Assembly (NCBI RefSeq): GCF_900115365.1
Contig: NZ_FOWD01000024.1
Span: 1-64,000 of the forward strand
DNA from: Anaerocolumna aminovalerica
Lineage (GTDB): Bacteria; Bacillota; Clostridia; Lachnospirales; Lachnospiraceae
Direction: 5' to 3'
Length of the DNA stretch: 64,000 nt
Within the stretch, counting starts at the first letter, position 1. Each line of letters begins with the position of its first letter. The notes beneath the pieces were generated by a model. That model did not search any database, was not told the DNA's origin, and saw nothing but the letters and a program-made list of their open reading frames with translations. The translations under genes were made by a program, and so were the position numbers. Shown in pieces: positions 53,379-62,725 of the stretch.

Positions 53379-54320
53379 ATGAAATATACTCTAAAGAAAG
53401 TACTTACTTTAGTCCTTACTCTACTTATTGTTTCCTTTCTCACTTTTATAGCATTTCAAGTAGTTCCGGGAGACAGTGCTGTTACCCAATTGGGTACCAA
53501 TGCAACAGAAGAAAATATTGAAGCTTTAAGGGAAGCTATGAATTTAAATGGAAATGTTTTGGTTCGTTACGGAAGGTGGCTTTCTAGAGTATTTACCGGT
53601 GATTTTGGCATCTCCAGCCAGTATAAAATACCTGTAAGTTCTCTTATATTGGAAAGAATGCCGGTGACTATTTGGCTGGCTGCTTTATCTTTTTCTTTTA
53701 TTCTTGTTCTTTCCATTCCTTTTGGTATTATGGCAGCTAAGAAAGAAGGGGAAGGGGTGGACCGAATTATATCCTTCTTTACTCATACCGGAATGGGAAT
53801 ACCACCTTTCTTTCTTGGTATTATTATAACATTACTATTTGGATTTATATTAAAATGGTTTACGCCGGGAAGTTATATTGGGCCTAAGGAGAACTTCGGT
53901 CTATTTCTGGGATACATGATTTATCCCGCATTGGCCAATGCAATTCCCAAGGCTGCTATGGTCTTAAAGTTTTTAAGAAGTTCTATCATCAGACAGCTTC
54001 AGATGGATTATGTAAGGACAGCCAGAAGTAAAGGTAATTTAGAAAACCCCATTCTTTACAAACACGTGTTAAAGAACGCCTTTATTCCTGTGCTTACCTT
54101 TATTGGGATGATTATTGCTGATACTTTAGCCGGAAGTATTGCGATTGAACAGGTCTTTAGTTTGCCGGGCTTAGGAAGGCTTCTGGTTATGGCAATTTCC
54201 AACCGGGATTATGCAGTTGTACAAGTCATAGTTTTATATATTGCTGCGACTATTGTTGTTATAAACTTTATTGTTGATATGCTATACCAGTGGATTGATC
54301 CACGTGTGAGAGTGAAGTAA
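53379..54320 (+). CDS. ABC transporter permease, DppB/OppB type
   Basis: First membrane subunit, 313 residues with six helices. KKVLTLVLTLLIVSFLTFIAFQVVPGDSA at the N terminus, and the EAA loop DYVRTARSKGNLENPILYKHVLKNAFIPV contacting the ATPase. The ATG at 53379 follows AAAGGAGG; upstream in-frame codons translate the leader region. It belongs to the four-gene importer. Confidence 0.94.
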   Translation: MKYTLKKVLTLVLTLLIVSFLTFIAFQVVPGDSAVTQLGTNATEENIEALREAMNLNGNVLVRYGRWLSRVFTGDFGISSQYKIPVSSLILERMPVTIWLAALSFSFILVLSIPFGIMAAKKEGEGVDRIISFFTHTGMGIPPFFLGIIITLLFGFILKWFTPGSYIGPKENFGLFLGYMIYPALANAIPKAAMVLKFLRSSIIRQLQMDYVRTARSKGNLENPILYKHVLKNAFIPVLTFIGMIIADTLAGSIAIEQVFSLPGLGRLLVMAISNRDYAVVQVIVLYIAATIVVINFIVDMLYQWIDPRVRVK

Positions 54321-54336
54321 TGTAAGGAGAAGACAA

Positions 54337-55125
54337 GTGAAGAACAAAAAAATAAATAATTTAAACTTTAAAATAGGAATCTCTATTATTAGTTTAGTGC
54401 TTCTCTTTATTATAATAGGGCTGTTTTACACCCCCTATGACCCAAATGCAATGGATGGAACTGCGAAGAATATGGCACCGGGTTTTACGCATTTATTTGG
54501 AACAGATAATTTTGGCCGTGATGTATTAAGCCGGGTGATGGAGGGGGGAAGAACCACCTTTTTTGTAGCCTTGCTCACGGTTGCCATTGGTGCTTTTTTT
54601 GGAACACTAGTAGGAGCATTTACCGGTTACTATGGAGGCTGGCTGGATGAGATCCTAATGCGCATTAATGATGGAGTGGCTTCTTTTCCAAGTATTTTGC
54701 TGGCACTTATTGTGGTAAGCTTAATTGGACCCGGTAAATATAATGTGATCATTGCATTAGGTATTATTTTTATACCCAGTTTTGCCAGAGTAGTACGAAG
54801 TGAGTATATTACATTAAAAGAAAGAGATTTTGTAAAGAATGCAAAATTAATGGGCGCCAGCGATTTGCGAATTATGTTTGTTCATATTCTTCCTAATACA
54901 AAAGCTATTTTATTATCTTCCCTTACTATTGGATTTAATAATGCGGTTTTGGCAGAAGCAGGTATGAGTTACCTGCAATTAGGTGTACAGCCTCCCGATC
55001 CCAGTTTAGGAAGAATGTTATCAGAGGCACAATCTTATATGTTTATGTCTCCCTGGTGTGCCATATTTCCGGGAATTATGATAGTTCTATCCGTAATAGG
55101 ATTTAGTCTGATAAACGAAAGGTAG
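54337..55125 (+). CDS. ABC transporter permease, DppC/OppC type
   Basis: Second permease subunit, 262 residues, slightly shorter than the 280-300 typical. Six helices; FGTDNFGRDVLSRVMEGGRTTF and the EAA loop DFVKNAKLMGASDLRIMFVHILPN are family features. It starts with GTG seven nt after AAGGAG. It lies between the first permease and the ATPase gene, which begins 9 nt after it. Confidence 0.93.
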   Translation: MKNKKINNLNFKIGISIISLVLLFIIIGLFYTPYDPNAMDGTAKNMAPGFTHLFGTDNFGRDVLSRVMEGGRTTFFVALLTVAIGAFFGTLVGAFTGYYGGWLDEILMRINDGVASFPSILLALIVVSLIGPGKYNVIIALGIIFIPSFARVVRSEYITLKERDFVKNAKLMGASDLRIMFVHILPNTKAILLSSLTIGFNNAVLAEAGMSYLQLGVQPPDPSLGRMLSEAQSYMFMSPWCAIFPGIMIVLSVIGFSLINER

Positions 55126-55134
55126 GAAATAAAG

Positions 55135-56820
55135 GTGAATCATCCATTAATTAAAGTTAAAGATGTTACCATTGGTTTTCGTGATAAAGGCAATGTAAGT
55201 AAAGTGACGGATAAAGTTTCCTTTCAATTGGAGAAAGGCGAAATCCTTGGAGTTGTTGGAGAATCCGGTTCTGGAAAAACAATGACCGCACTGGCAATTA
55301 TGGGTCTATTATCAAAGGATGCGGAAGTTTTGGAGGGAAGTATTCTCTTTGAACATAAAGATTTATTAAAGTTAAAACAGGAAGAGCTTAGAAAAATAAA
55401 TGGAAATCAAATCTCTATGATATTTCAGGAACCCATGACCTCTTTGAATCCGGTTATTACAATCGGTCATCAGATTGAAGAAATGCTGCTGTTACATGAG
55501 CCGGAATTACATTCTGATGAACGTAAAAAACGGGTACTGGAAGCTTTGCAGGAGGCAGACTTAAAGGACCCTGAGAGCTTATTTTATAAATATCCCCATC
55601 AATTATCCGGAGGTATGCGCCAGAGAGTAATGATTGCTATGGCAATGATTTGCAGCCCTAAAGTGCTGATTGCAGATGAGCCAACAACTGCACTGGATGT
55701 TACTATTCAAGCTAAAATACTAAAATTAATAAAGAAATTGAATAAAGATCATGGTACTTCTGTTATTCTCATATCCCATGATCTGGGTGTTATCAAAAGC
55801 ATTTGTAAAAGAGCCTTGGTTATGCAGGATGGAAAGATTGTAGAAGAAGGGACGGTAGAGGAGATATTCTCAGATCCCGTTAAAGATTATACCAAGAAAT
55901 TACTGGCTGCCATGCCCGGCAGAGAAAAAAAGAAATTATACAATGAAGCCGCTGAAAAGGAAACATATCAGGGACATAGCAAGAAGCTTGAAGTTGAAAG
56001 TACTAAGAAAGCTGAAAGGGATTGCACAGAAGCAGAAACAGAAGCTAAAAGGAAATCAGAAATTAAAGAGGTAAGAAATACAGATGAGGTTACTATATTA
56101 GAGGTACATCATCTGGATGTATTTTATGAAGAAAATGTAAAAAAGGTATTCGCAAAAAAGAAGTTAAAAAAAGTGGTAAACAAAGTTTCTTTGTCTGTAA
56201 AGTATGGAGAAGTTCTGGGCATCGTAGGTGAAAGCGGAAGCGGAAAATCAACTTTAGCAAAAGCAATAACAGGACTTATAAAGGATGTATCCGGTGAAAT
56301 CAAATTAAAAGATAAGAAACCCCAAATGGTCTTCCAGGATCCTTATGGCAGCTTAAATCCCGCAAAGAAAGTAAGCTGGATTTTAGAAGAACCCTTAAGG
56401 ATTGCCGGTGGTTATACCAGACAGGAAAGAAAAGAAAAGGTATTGCAAATATTAAAAGAAGTTGGGTTAAAAGAAAAGCTCGGAGAACGTTATTTATCCC
56501 AATTAAGCGGTGGCCAAAGACAAAGGGTGGCTATTGGTGCAGCCATTATTCAGAATTCCAGGCTTATCGTTTTAGATGAACCGGTTTCTGCTCTTGATGT
56601 GACAGTTCAAGCTCAGATATTGGAACTTTTAAAAAAATTAAGAGAGGAACACGACCTGTCCTATCTTTTTATTTCCCATGATTTGAATGTTATTTATCAA
56701 ATGTGTGACAGGGTATGTGTTATGTACCAAGGTGAAATTGTGGAGACGGCAGATGCCTGGGATTTATTCCATCAGCCTAATCATCCATACAGTAAAAAGT
56801 TGTTAGAAACTATGGTTTGA
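55135..56820 (+). CDS. Fused double ABC ATPase (DppD-DppF type)
   Basis: 561-residue fusion of the two ATPases usually encoded separately. Domain 1 (about 1-270): Walker [14 protein letters not shown], signature LSGGMRQRV, Walker [14 protein letters not shown] charged linker (about 280-325) rich in Glu, Lys and Thr follows. Domain 2 (about 326-561): Walker [10 protein letters not shown], signature LSGGQRQRV, Walker [13 protein letters not shown]. Both sites look intact. It starts with GTG at 55135. Domain 1 lacks the full C-terminal Cys motif of DppD-type ATPases that binds an iron-sulfur cluster. Confidence 0.92.
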   Translation: MNHPLIKVKDVTIGFRDKGNVSKVTDKVSFQLEKGEILGVVGESGSGKTMTALAIMGLLSKDAEVLEGSILFEHKDLLKLKQEELRKINGNQISMIFQEPMTSLNPVITIGHQIEEMLLLHEPELHSDERKKRVLEALQEADLKDPESLFYKYPHQLSGGMRQRVMIAMAMICSPKVLIADEPTTALDVTIQAKILKLIKKLNKDHGTSVILISHDLGVIKSICKRALVMQDGKIVEEGTVEEIFSDPVKDYTKKLLAAMPGREKKKLYNEAAEKETYQGHSKKLEVESTKKAERDCTEAETEAKRKSEIKEVRNTDEVTILEVHHLDVFYEENVKKVFAKKKLKKVVNKVSLSVKYGEVLGIVGESGSGKSTLAKAITGLIKDVSGEIKLKDKKPQMVFQDPYGSLNPAKKVSWILEEPLRIAGGYTRQERKEKVLQILKEVGLKEKLGERYLSQLSGGQRQRVAIGAAIIQNSRLIVLDEPVSALDVTVQAQILELLKKLREEHDLSYLFISHDLNVIYQMCDRVCVMYQGEIVETADAWDLFHQPNHPYSKKLLETMV

Positions 56821-56846
56821 TAAGTGAGATTCGTATAGCTTAAAAA

Positions 56847-56892
56847 AGGAAGCTCCCGGATTCTTATTCAGGTTGGGAACTTCCTTGTTTTA
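56847..56892 (+). terminator. Terminator of ABC importer operon
   Basis: AAGGAAGctCCC pairs with GGGaaCTTCCTT around a 22-nt interior (56847-56886), then TTGTTTTAAT. It overlaps the end of the convergent minus-strand gene. Confidence 0.6.
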
Positions 56893-57322
56893 ATCGTAAA
56901 CATAATTGTAAAAAAGCCCTTTCAAAATTTTCATCATTTTCTTTGGTTCGCTTTTTAATAGAGCTGGTTTTCTTACCGGCTCTTCTTTGCTTTTTGGCAA
57001 TATGCCGTTCAAACATTAAACAGTCAATGTTATCTTCCGTATAATATCTGCCATTTTGATTGATTGCATAGGCCTTTTTTCCAAGGGCCATAGAAGCCAC
57101 TCCATAATCCTGGGTTACCACAATATCTCCAGCAGAAGTACGGTTGATCAGGGCAATATCCACCGCTTCCGGAGCCTTACTGACTTGAAGGATTTCACTA
57201 TAGTCCGATTGAAGGATATGACTTGTATCGATTACCATAATAACCGGTATCTTATGTTCTTTTGCAATCCTTTCTATAATATGCTTTACCGGACAGGCAT
57301 CAGCATCTACTAATATCTTCAT
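56864..57322 (-). CDS. DUF188 family protein (YaiI/YqxD)
   Basis: 152 residues of a conserved family with a PIN-like nuclease fold. ILVDADACPVK at the start holds conserved acidic residues; VIDTSHILQSDYSEILQVSKAPEAVDIALINR and DIVVTQDYGVASMALGKKAY give further acidic positions. A nuclease role is inferred from fold; the function is not established. The start at 57322 follows AAAGGAG; an upstream extension is not conserved and translates a hairpin leader. Confidence 0.87.
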   Translation of the reverse strand: MKILVDADACPVKHIIERIAKEHKIPVIMVIDTSHILQSDYSEILQVSKAPEAVDIALINRTSAGDIVVTQDYGVASMALGKKAYAINQNGRYYTEDNIDCLMFERHIAKKQRRAGKKTSSIKKRTKENDENFERAFLQLCLRLKQGSSQPE

Positions 57323-57403
57323 AGGACTCCTTTCACCGGAATGCTGCAACATCCTCGGGTGGGAATGCTGCGTATCCCACTCTTTCCTCATTCCGTTTTT
57401 AAA
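57323..57403 (-). repeat. Degenerate relative of the 88-bp leader unit (copy C)
   Basis: On the minus strand AAAAACGGAATGAGGAAAG begins a leader in which two related hairpins (GGGATAC..GTATCCC-like and GGATGTTGCAGCATTCC) lie before ATTCCGGTGAAAGGAG. The opening box AAACGGAATGAGGAA is shared with copies A and B, and CGGAAT can pair with ATTCCG. No TATAAT lies at the usual place. Confidence 0.5.
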
Positions 57404-57580
57404 TGTATTACTTACTCCTATTATATACCATTGGGTTTATAAACAGTATACATATTGAAAATAAATTATAGAACAAAAGCTTACATAATAGCAAATGAAT
57501 AAAAATTATCATTGAAAAAAAGATAACTATCATACATAATAGAAAAGTACGGTTAATTAAAAGAACAGTAGGTGAAGAAC

Positions 57581-59329
57581 ATGAAAAAGAATAATATAAT
57601 ATTAAAATACTTATATAGATATAAATGGAAGTACTTTCTTGGTATCATTACTCTATTTGTAGTGGATTTTGTGAACTTATACATACCTCAATTTACTGGG
57701 GAAATTACCGATGGATTGGAAAGTAAAACCATGAACATCCATGGGGTTTTGCTGGGTATTGGTAAGATACTGATAGTTGGCGCAATCTTGATGATAGGAA
57801 GATTTTTGTGGCGTTATTTTATATTTGGCTCCTCTAGGGCAATTGAGTGTGAAATTAGAAATGATTTATTTGCCCATTTGGAAAAGCTATCTATGAGTTA
57901 CTTTAATAAGAATAAAACCGGCGATTTAATGTCCCATTTTACAAATGATCTGAATGCAGTTCGTATGTCTATAGGTCCTGCGGTTATTACTACCTTTGAT
58001 GCGGTTATTATGACATTGATGGTCCTAATTAAGATGATTCTATATGTAGATCTTCGATTAACGGTTTTAGCAGTAATTCCACTTTTGTTCATTGCTGTAG
58101 GTGGTGTGTATTATGGTAAGGCTGCTGAAAAGAAATTTACAGCAAAACAGCAGGCATTCTCAGACCTAACGGATCAGGTACAAGAGAGTATTTCGGGTAT
58201 TCATGTTATAAAAGCCTTTGTGCAGGAAAGAAAGGAATTAAAAGCCTTTGGGAAAGCCAATAAGGAAAACAAAGACAAGAATATGGGTGTGGTTAAATTA
58301 CAGGCAGTTGTTATGCCCTCTCTTGACTTTATTATTGGTTTCTCCAGTGTAATAACTCTGCTGTATGGGGGTTACCTTACTATAAAAGGTGATATTACTT
58401 TAGGCCGCTTTATTGCATTTAACCAATATATTTATATGCTGGTATGGCCTATGATTGCGGCTGGAGACAGCATTACTTTCTTCTCTCAGGGCTTTGCCTC
58501 ATTAAAAAGGATACAGAATATCTTTGATGAAAAGCCGGAAATATTTGATGAAGATACCGTTAAAAGAGTAGAACATTTGGAAGGAGATATACAAATCAAA
58601 GATTTGTGTTTTCAATATAATAACGATGCACCAAAAGCTTTGAATAATATTTCTGTACATATAGAAAAAGGTTCTTCTCTTGCAATACTTGGAAGAACAG
58701 GAAGCGGTAAAACCACCCTGGTAAATCTTCTGCTCCGAATGTATAATGTGGAACCGGGTCAAATTACATTGGATGGATATGACATAAGGGAGATACCTTT
58801 AAAGACGCTAAGAGAGAACATTGCTTATGTCCCCCAGGATAACTTTCTGTTTTCCGATACGTTACGGAATAACATTGCTTTTGGAGCTGCCGACAATGAT
58901 TTAGAGATGGTAGAACAGGCAGCAAAAGAAGCTTGTATCCATGAGAATATTATGAATTTTCCTTTAAAATATGAAACTGTGGTTGGGGAAAGAGGAGCAA
59001 CTTTATCAGGAGGGCAAAAACAAAGAAGTTCCATAGCGAGAGCTTTTATGAAAGATGCCCCTATTCTTATACTGGATGATTCTTTATCTGCAGTTGATAC
59101 CAATACGGAAGAGAGAATTTTGGAAAATCTGAAGAAAAACAGAGAAGGTAAAACCACTATCATCATCGCCCATCGAATCTCCACTATTCAAAATGCAGAC
59201 CGCATTCTTGTTTTAGATGCAGGAGAAGCAGCAGAATATGGAACTCATGAAGAACTTCTTAAACTGCAAGGTATCTATGCAAGAATGTATGAAAAGCAGC
59301 AATTAGAAAAACAATTGGAAGCAGTTTAA
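57581..59329 (+). CDS. ABC exporter half-transporter, degenerate-site subunit
   Basis: 582 residues: six-helix membrane domain (about 15-310) plus ATPase. Walker A is GRTGSGKTTLV and the signature is canonical LSGGQKQRS, but after Walker B (ILILDDSLS) the catalytic Glu is replaced by Asp. The next gene encodes a partner with the reverse pattern, so the two form a heterodimeric exporter of the multidrug type (BmrCD/LmrCD/TM287-288-like). Start ATG at 57581; a GTG at 57572 is possible. Substrate unknown. Confidence 0.9.
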   Translation: MKKNNIILKYLYRYKWKYFLGIITLFVVDFVNLYIPQFTGEITDGLESKTMNIHGVLLGIGKILIVGAILMIGRFLWRYFIFGSSRAIECEIRNDLFAHLEKLSMSYFNKNKTGDLMSHFTNDLNAVRMSIGPAVITTFDAVIMTLMVLIKMILYVDLRLTVLAVIPLLFIAVGGVYYGKAAEKKFTAKQQAFSDLTDQVQESISGIHVIKAFVQERKELKAFGKANKENKDKNMGVVKLQAVVMPSLDFIIGFSSVITLLYGGYLTIKGDITLGRFIAFNQYIYMLVWPMIAAGDSITFFSQGFASLKRIQNIFDEKPEIFDEDTVKRVEHLEGDIQIKDLCFQYNNDAPKALNNISVHIEKGSSLAILGRTGSGKTTLVNLLLRMYNVEPGQITLDGYDIREIPLKTLRENIAYVPQDNFLFSDTLRNNIAFGAADNDLEMVEQAAKEACIHENIMNFPLKYETVVGERGATLSGGQKQRSSIARAFMKDAPILILDDSLSAVDTNTEERILENLKKNREGKTTIIIAHRISTIQNADRILVLDAGEAAEYGTHEELLKLQGIYARMYEKQQLEKQLEAV

Positions 59330-59360
59330 CACTGTGAAGAAAGGCATTGGTGTAATTGTT

Positions 59361-61121
59361 ATGGCGAACAATAGAGAAATAGATTATGAAAGGTCTCAGG
59401 GAGGAAGGGTTTTAAAACGTCTTTTGGCATATGCAAAACCTTACTGGCACTGGATGGCATTTGCTTTCCTGCTGGTTCTGGGGATTACCGGGCTGGAACT
59501 TCTTCGACCTATTTTAATAGGAGAGGCTATTGATAAATACATTGGAAACGGAAATTTTCAGGGAGTTCAAAAAATAGCTCTGATATATTTAATCGTATTG
59601 GTATTAAGTTTTGTATTCAACTTTCTTCAGACCTGGATACTTCAAAATACTGGTCAAACTATTATATATAACATCAGACAAGAAGTATTTGAACATGTAC
59701 ATAAGTTGTCACTGCGATTCTTTGATATAACACCGGTAGGCAAAATCGTTACCAGGATTACCAATGACGTTGAGGCCTTAAATGAGATGTTTGCCAATAT
59801 ACTAGTTAAACTCCTTAAGAATATTGTAAAAATCATTGGTATTGCGGTGGTTATGCTGTCTATTGATTTGAGAATGTCAATTTATTCTTTTATATTACTG
59901 CCATTTATAATTGGATTAACGGTTTTATTTAAATCTATCTCCAGAGCCACCTATCGTGTGGCAAGAACAAAAATAACCGCCATAAATACTTACTTATCGG
60001 AGCATATTACCGGAATGAAACTGATTCAGATCTTTGCAAGAGAGCAGGAAAAATATAAAGAATTTGAATATAAGAGCAAGGATTTGTTTCGTGCTAATTA
60101 TAGAGAAATGATGGTGTTTGCAATCTTTCGCCCATCTATTTATATGCTTTCTATCATTTCATTGGTTATTATCATTGGAGTGGGCGGAGATTCTGTATTA
60201 AACGGCACTATTAGCATGGGTACTTTATATATCTTTATTCAGTATATAGGATCTTTTTTTGAACCCATACAAGATCTTGCAGAACAATTAGGAACTATGC
60301 AGTCTGCCATGGCTTCTGCTGAGAAAATCTTCTATATATTAGATGAAGAACCGCTGATTACCAATCCGGAGAAACCTGTCATATTACATGAGGTAAAGGG
60401 ACGAATTGAATTTGAACATGTATGGTTTGCCTATGAAGGTGAGAACTGGATATTAAAGGATGTAAGTTTTGTAATTGAACCAGGACAAAAAATTGCTTTT
60501 GTAGGAGCAACCGGAGCCGGTAAATCCTCTATTCTGAACCTTATCGGAAGGTATTATGATATACAAAAAGGTAAAATTACCGTGGACGGAGTGGATATAA
60601 AAGAAATGGATACAGATCAGTTACGGGGTGCAATTGGACAGGTGCAGCAGGATGTATTCATATTTACCGGAGACATTAAGAGTAATATCCGTTTGAAAGA
60701 AGAGGGAATTACGGAGGAAGAAATAAAGGCGGCGGCGGTCTATGTAAATGCCTCCAGGTTCATTGATAATTTGGAACATACCTATGATGAACCGGTAACC
60801 GAAAGGGGAGCTACCTTATCTGCCGGTGAAAGGCAGCTTATTTCTTTTGCCAGAACATTAGCGTATAATCCTTCTATTTTGGTAATGGATGAAGCCACTG
60901 CTAATATTGACACAGAAACAGAGCAGTTGATTCAAGAAGCTTTGAATAAGCTGATGGAAGGAAGAACAACCATTATGGTAGCTCATAGACTGTCCACTAT
61001 TCAGCATGCTGATAAGATCATTGTTATGCATAAAGGAAGAATTCGAGAATCCGGTACTCATCAGCAGCTTTTAAATCAGAACGGAATTTACAAGAAGCTG
61101 TACGAATTACAATTACAATAA
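59361..61121 (+). CDS. ABC exporter half-transporter, catalytic-site subunit
   Basis: About 586 residues, six-helix membrane domain and ATPase. Walker A is GATGAGKSS, Walker B ILVMDEATANID with intact catalytic Glu, but the signature reads LSAGERQL, a deviation from LSGGQ. This complements the preceding subunit: one consensus site is formed from this Walker motifs and the partner's canonical signature. The start is uncertain: ATG at 59361 or GTG at 59334, only four nt after the upstream stop. The leader resembles that of asd. Confidence 0.9.
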   Translation: MANNREIDYERSQGGRVLKRLLAYAKPYWHWMAFAFLLVLGITGLELLRPILIGEAIDKYIGNGNFQGVQKIALIYLIVLVLSFVFNFLQTWILQNTGQTIIYNIRQEVFEHVHKLSLRFFDITPVGKIVTRITNDVEALNEMFANILVKLLKNIVKIIGIAVVMLSIDLRMSIYSFILLPFIIGLTVLFKSISRATYRVARTKITAINTYLSEHITGMKLIQIFAREQEKYKEFEYKSKDLFRANYREMMVFAIFRPSIYMLSIISLVIIIGVGGDSVLNGTISMGTLYIFIQYIGSFFEPIQDLAEQLGTMQSAMASAEKIFYILDEEPLITNPEKPVILHEVKGRIEFEHVWFAYEGENWILKDVSFVIEPGQKIAFVGATGAGKSSILNLIGRYYDIQKGKITVDGVDIKEMDTDQLRGAIGQVQQDVFIFTGDIKSNIRLKEEGITEEEIKAAAVYVNASRFIDNLEHTYDEPVTERGATLSAGERQLISFARTLAYNPSILVMDEATANIDTETEQLIQEALNKLMEGRTTIMVAHRLSTIQHADKIIVMHKGRIRESGTHQQLLNQNGIYKKLYELQLQ

Positions 61122-61136
61122 ATAATTGGAAATTCC

Positions 61137-61166
61137 TTGACAAAGACATAAGTAATATAATATAAT
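61137..61166 (+). promoter_or_regulatory. Promoter of the CDF transporter
   Basis: TTGACA (61137-61142) and TATAAT (61161-61166), spacer 18 nt, 40 nt upstream of the riboswitch aptamer. Confidence 0.8.
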
Positions 61167-61207
61167 TTACAAAATATCAATTTGCACTGCATTATAATCT
61201 ACAGTAC

Positions 61208-61302
61208 AAACTGAGCAGGCGATGAATCAAGATATTCTCTGATTCATGGGGCTGGGCCGTTTATACGGCAGCAGATGAGTGTTACACATCTGTGGGACAG
61301 TA
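61208..61302 (+). promoter_or_regulatory. NiCo (czcD) riboswitch aptamer
   Basis: Opens ACTGAGCAGGCGATGAATC and contains the four-way-junction signatures GGGGCTGGGCCG, CGGCAGCAGATGAG, and closes CATCTGTGGGACAGT, in the order and with the spacing of the NiCo riboswitch. P1 ACTG pairs with CAGT. The class binds Ni and Co, and iron has been proposed. It lies before a cation transporter gene, the usual target. The assignment is from remembered consensus. Confidence 0.9.
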
Positions 61303-61327
61303 GTATGTTCCATAGGTGTGTTTTTTT
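61284..61327 (+). terminator. Riboswitch expression-platform terminator
   Basis: ACACATCTGTGGGAC (61284-61298) pairs with GTTCCATAGGTGTGT (61307-61321), ending in T7. Its 5' arm is also the last part of the aptamer (CATCTGTGGGAC), so metal binding should disrupt the terminator: an ON switch. Confidence 0.85.
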
Positions 61328-61414
61328 ATAATAAAGTAAAGAAATATATCGTTTATTTATAAACTGGAGTAAAAAAATATAATTATAAAGATATTTGAAA
61401 GGAAAAATAATCAC

Positions 61415-62602
61415 ATGACACAGTTGTTGGTAAAATTATTTATAAAAGATTATGATAAGGTGGAACAGTCTAGTGTACGTACCGCTTATGGAGTGTTATC
61501 CAGCGTTGTAGGAATTATATGCAATATTATCCTTTTTGGAACAAAATTAATTATAGGATTTTTAATAAATAGTATATCCGTAACGGCAGATGCTTTTAAT
61601 AATTTATCCGATGCAGCTTCCTCCATTATCGGTTTTATCGGTGTTAAACTGGCAGAAAGACCGGCAGATAAAGAGCATCCTTTTGGACACGGCAGATTTG
61701 AATATATATCTGCATTTGTAGTATCCTTTTTAATTCTGCAAGTTGGTTTTTCTTGTTTTAAAAGTTCCTTTACTAAGGTAATAAATCCGGAAAATATTGG
61801 ATTTAGCTGGATAATGGTAATTATACTAGGAATATCCGTTCTTATAAAACTATGGCTATCTATTTTTAATAAAACACTGGGAAAACGTATTAATTCCAGC
61901 GTAATGAAAGCAACTTCCGCGGATTCCTTAGGGGATGTTTTGATTACATCTGCAACAGTTATATCTATCATTATTGGAAAAGTAACCGGCCTTGCTATTG
62001 ATGGATGGATGGGTTTAATTGTATCTGTATTTGTACTGATAGCAGGATTTAATATTGCTAAGGATACCTTAGAGCCTTTGTTGGGTGAGGCAGTTGACCA
62101 TGAAATATATCAGTCCATTACTGATATGGTAGAAAGCTATGACGGAATAATAGGAAGCCATGACTTGATTGTCCACAACTATGGTCCTTCTCATATCATG
62201 GCAACCATACACGCGGAAGTTCCCAATGATGTTAATCTGGAAGAAATTCATGAGATTATAGATTCTATTGAAAGGGATATATTAAGAGAAAAGGGAATCT
62301 TTATTGTTATTCATATGGATCCTATAGAAATTAATGATTCTAAAGTGCTGGAGAAAAAAAATATGGTTATTGGCATTGTTAAGGAACTGGAACCAAAAGC
62401 AACCATCCATGATTTTAGAGTTGTAAATGGTGAAAATCAGATCAATCTGATTTTTGACTTAGTAGTTCCCTACTCTTATAGTGAGCTTCAGGAACAGGAG
62501 CTGCTGTTTAAAGTAGAAGAAAACATCCGGAAAATAGATTCGAAATATCAGTGTGTTATCACTATTGAGAACAGCTATATAGCGGATAAAAAAGATAATT
62601 GA
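61415..62602 (+). CDS. Cation diffusion facilitator family metal exporter
   Basis: 395 residues. Six membrane helices (about 25-220), with the metal-site motifs SVTADAFNNLSDAASS (helix II, DxxxD) and SADSLGDVLITSAT (helix V, HxxxD replaced by S/D xxxxD), plus HPFGHGR at helix II-III. The C-terminal domain continues to 395, longer than in most CDF proteins, and contains HxD-type positions (HAEVPNDVNLEEIHEII). The NiCo riboswitch upstream points to Ni or Co (or Fe) export. ATG follows AAAGGA. Confidence 0.93.
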   Translation: MTQLLVKLFIKDYDKVEQSSVRTAYGVLSSVVGIICNIILFGTKLIIGFLINSISVTADAFNNLSDAASSIIGFIGVKLAERPADKEHPFGHGRFEYISAFVVSFLILQVGFSCFKSSFTKVINPENIGFSWIMVIILGISVLIKLWLSIFNKTLGKRINSSVMKATSADSLGDVLITSATVISIIIGKVTGLAIDGWMGLIVSVFVLIAGFNIAKDTLEPLLGEAVDHEIYQSITDMVESYDGIIGSHDLIVHNYGPSHIMATIHAEVPNDVNLEEIHEIIDSIERDILREKGIFIVIHMDPIEINDSKVLEKKNMVIGIVKELEPKATIHDFRVVNGENQINLIFDLVVPYSYSELQEQELLFKVEENIRKIDSKYQCVITIENSYIADKKDN

Positions 62603-62659
62603 TATCTTTTATATTTTATATACAGCCTATGAAGAAGGAGTTTGTTATATTAAAGGTTT

Positions 62660-62709
62660 AAAAAACGGAGGAACCCAAAACTTAAGTGTTTGGATTCATC
62701 CGTTTTTAA
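62660..62709. terminator. Bidirectional terminator between CDF gene and ferredoxin gene
   Basis: AAAAACGGA..CCAAA (from 62661) pairs with TTTGG..TCCGTTTTT with bulges, around CTTAAGT-type loop. Runs of A and T flank both sides. Confidence 0.8.
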
Positions 62710-62725
62710 AAAAGCAATACAATTT

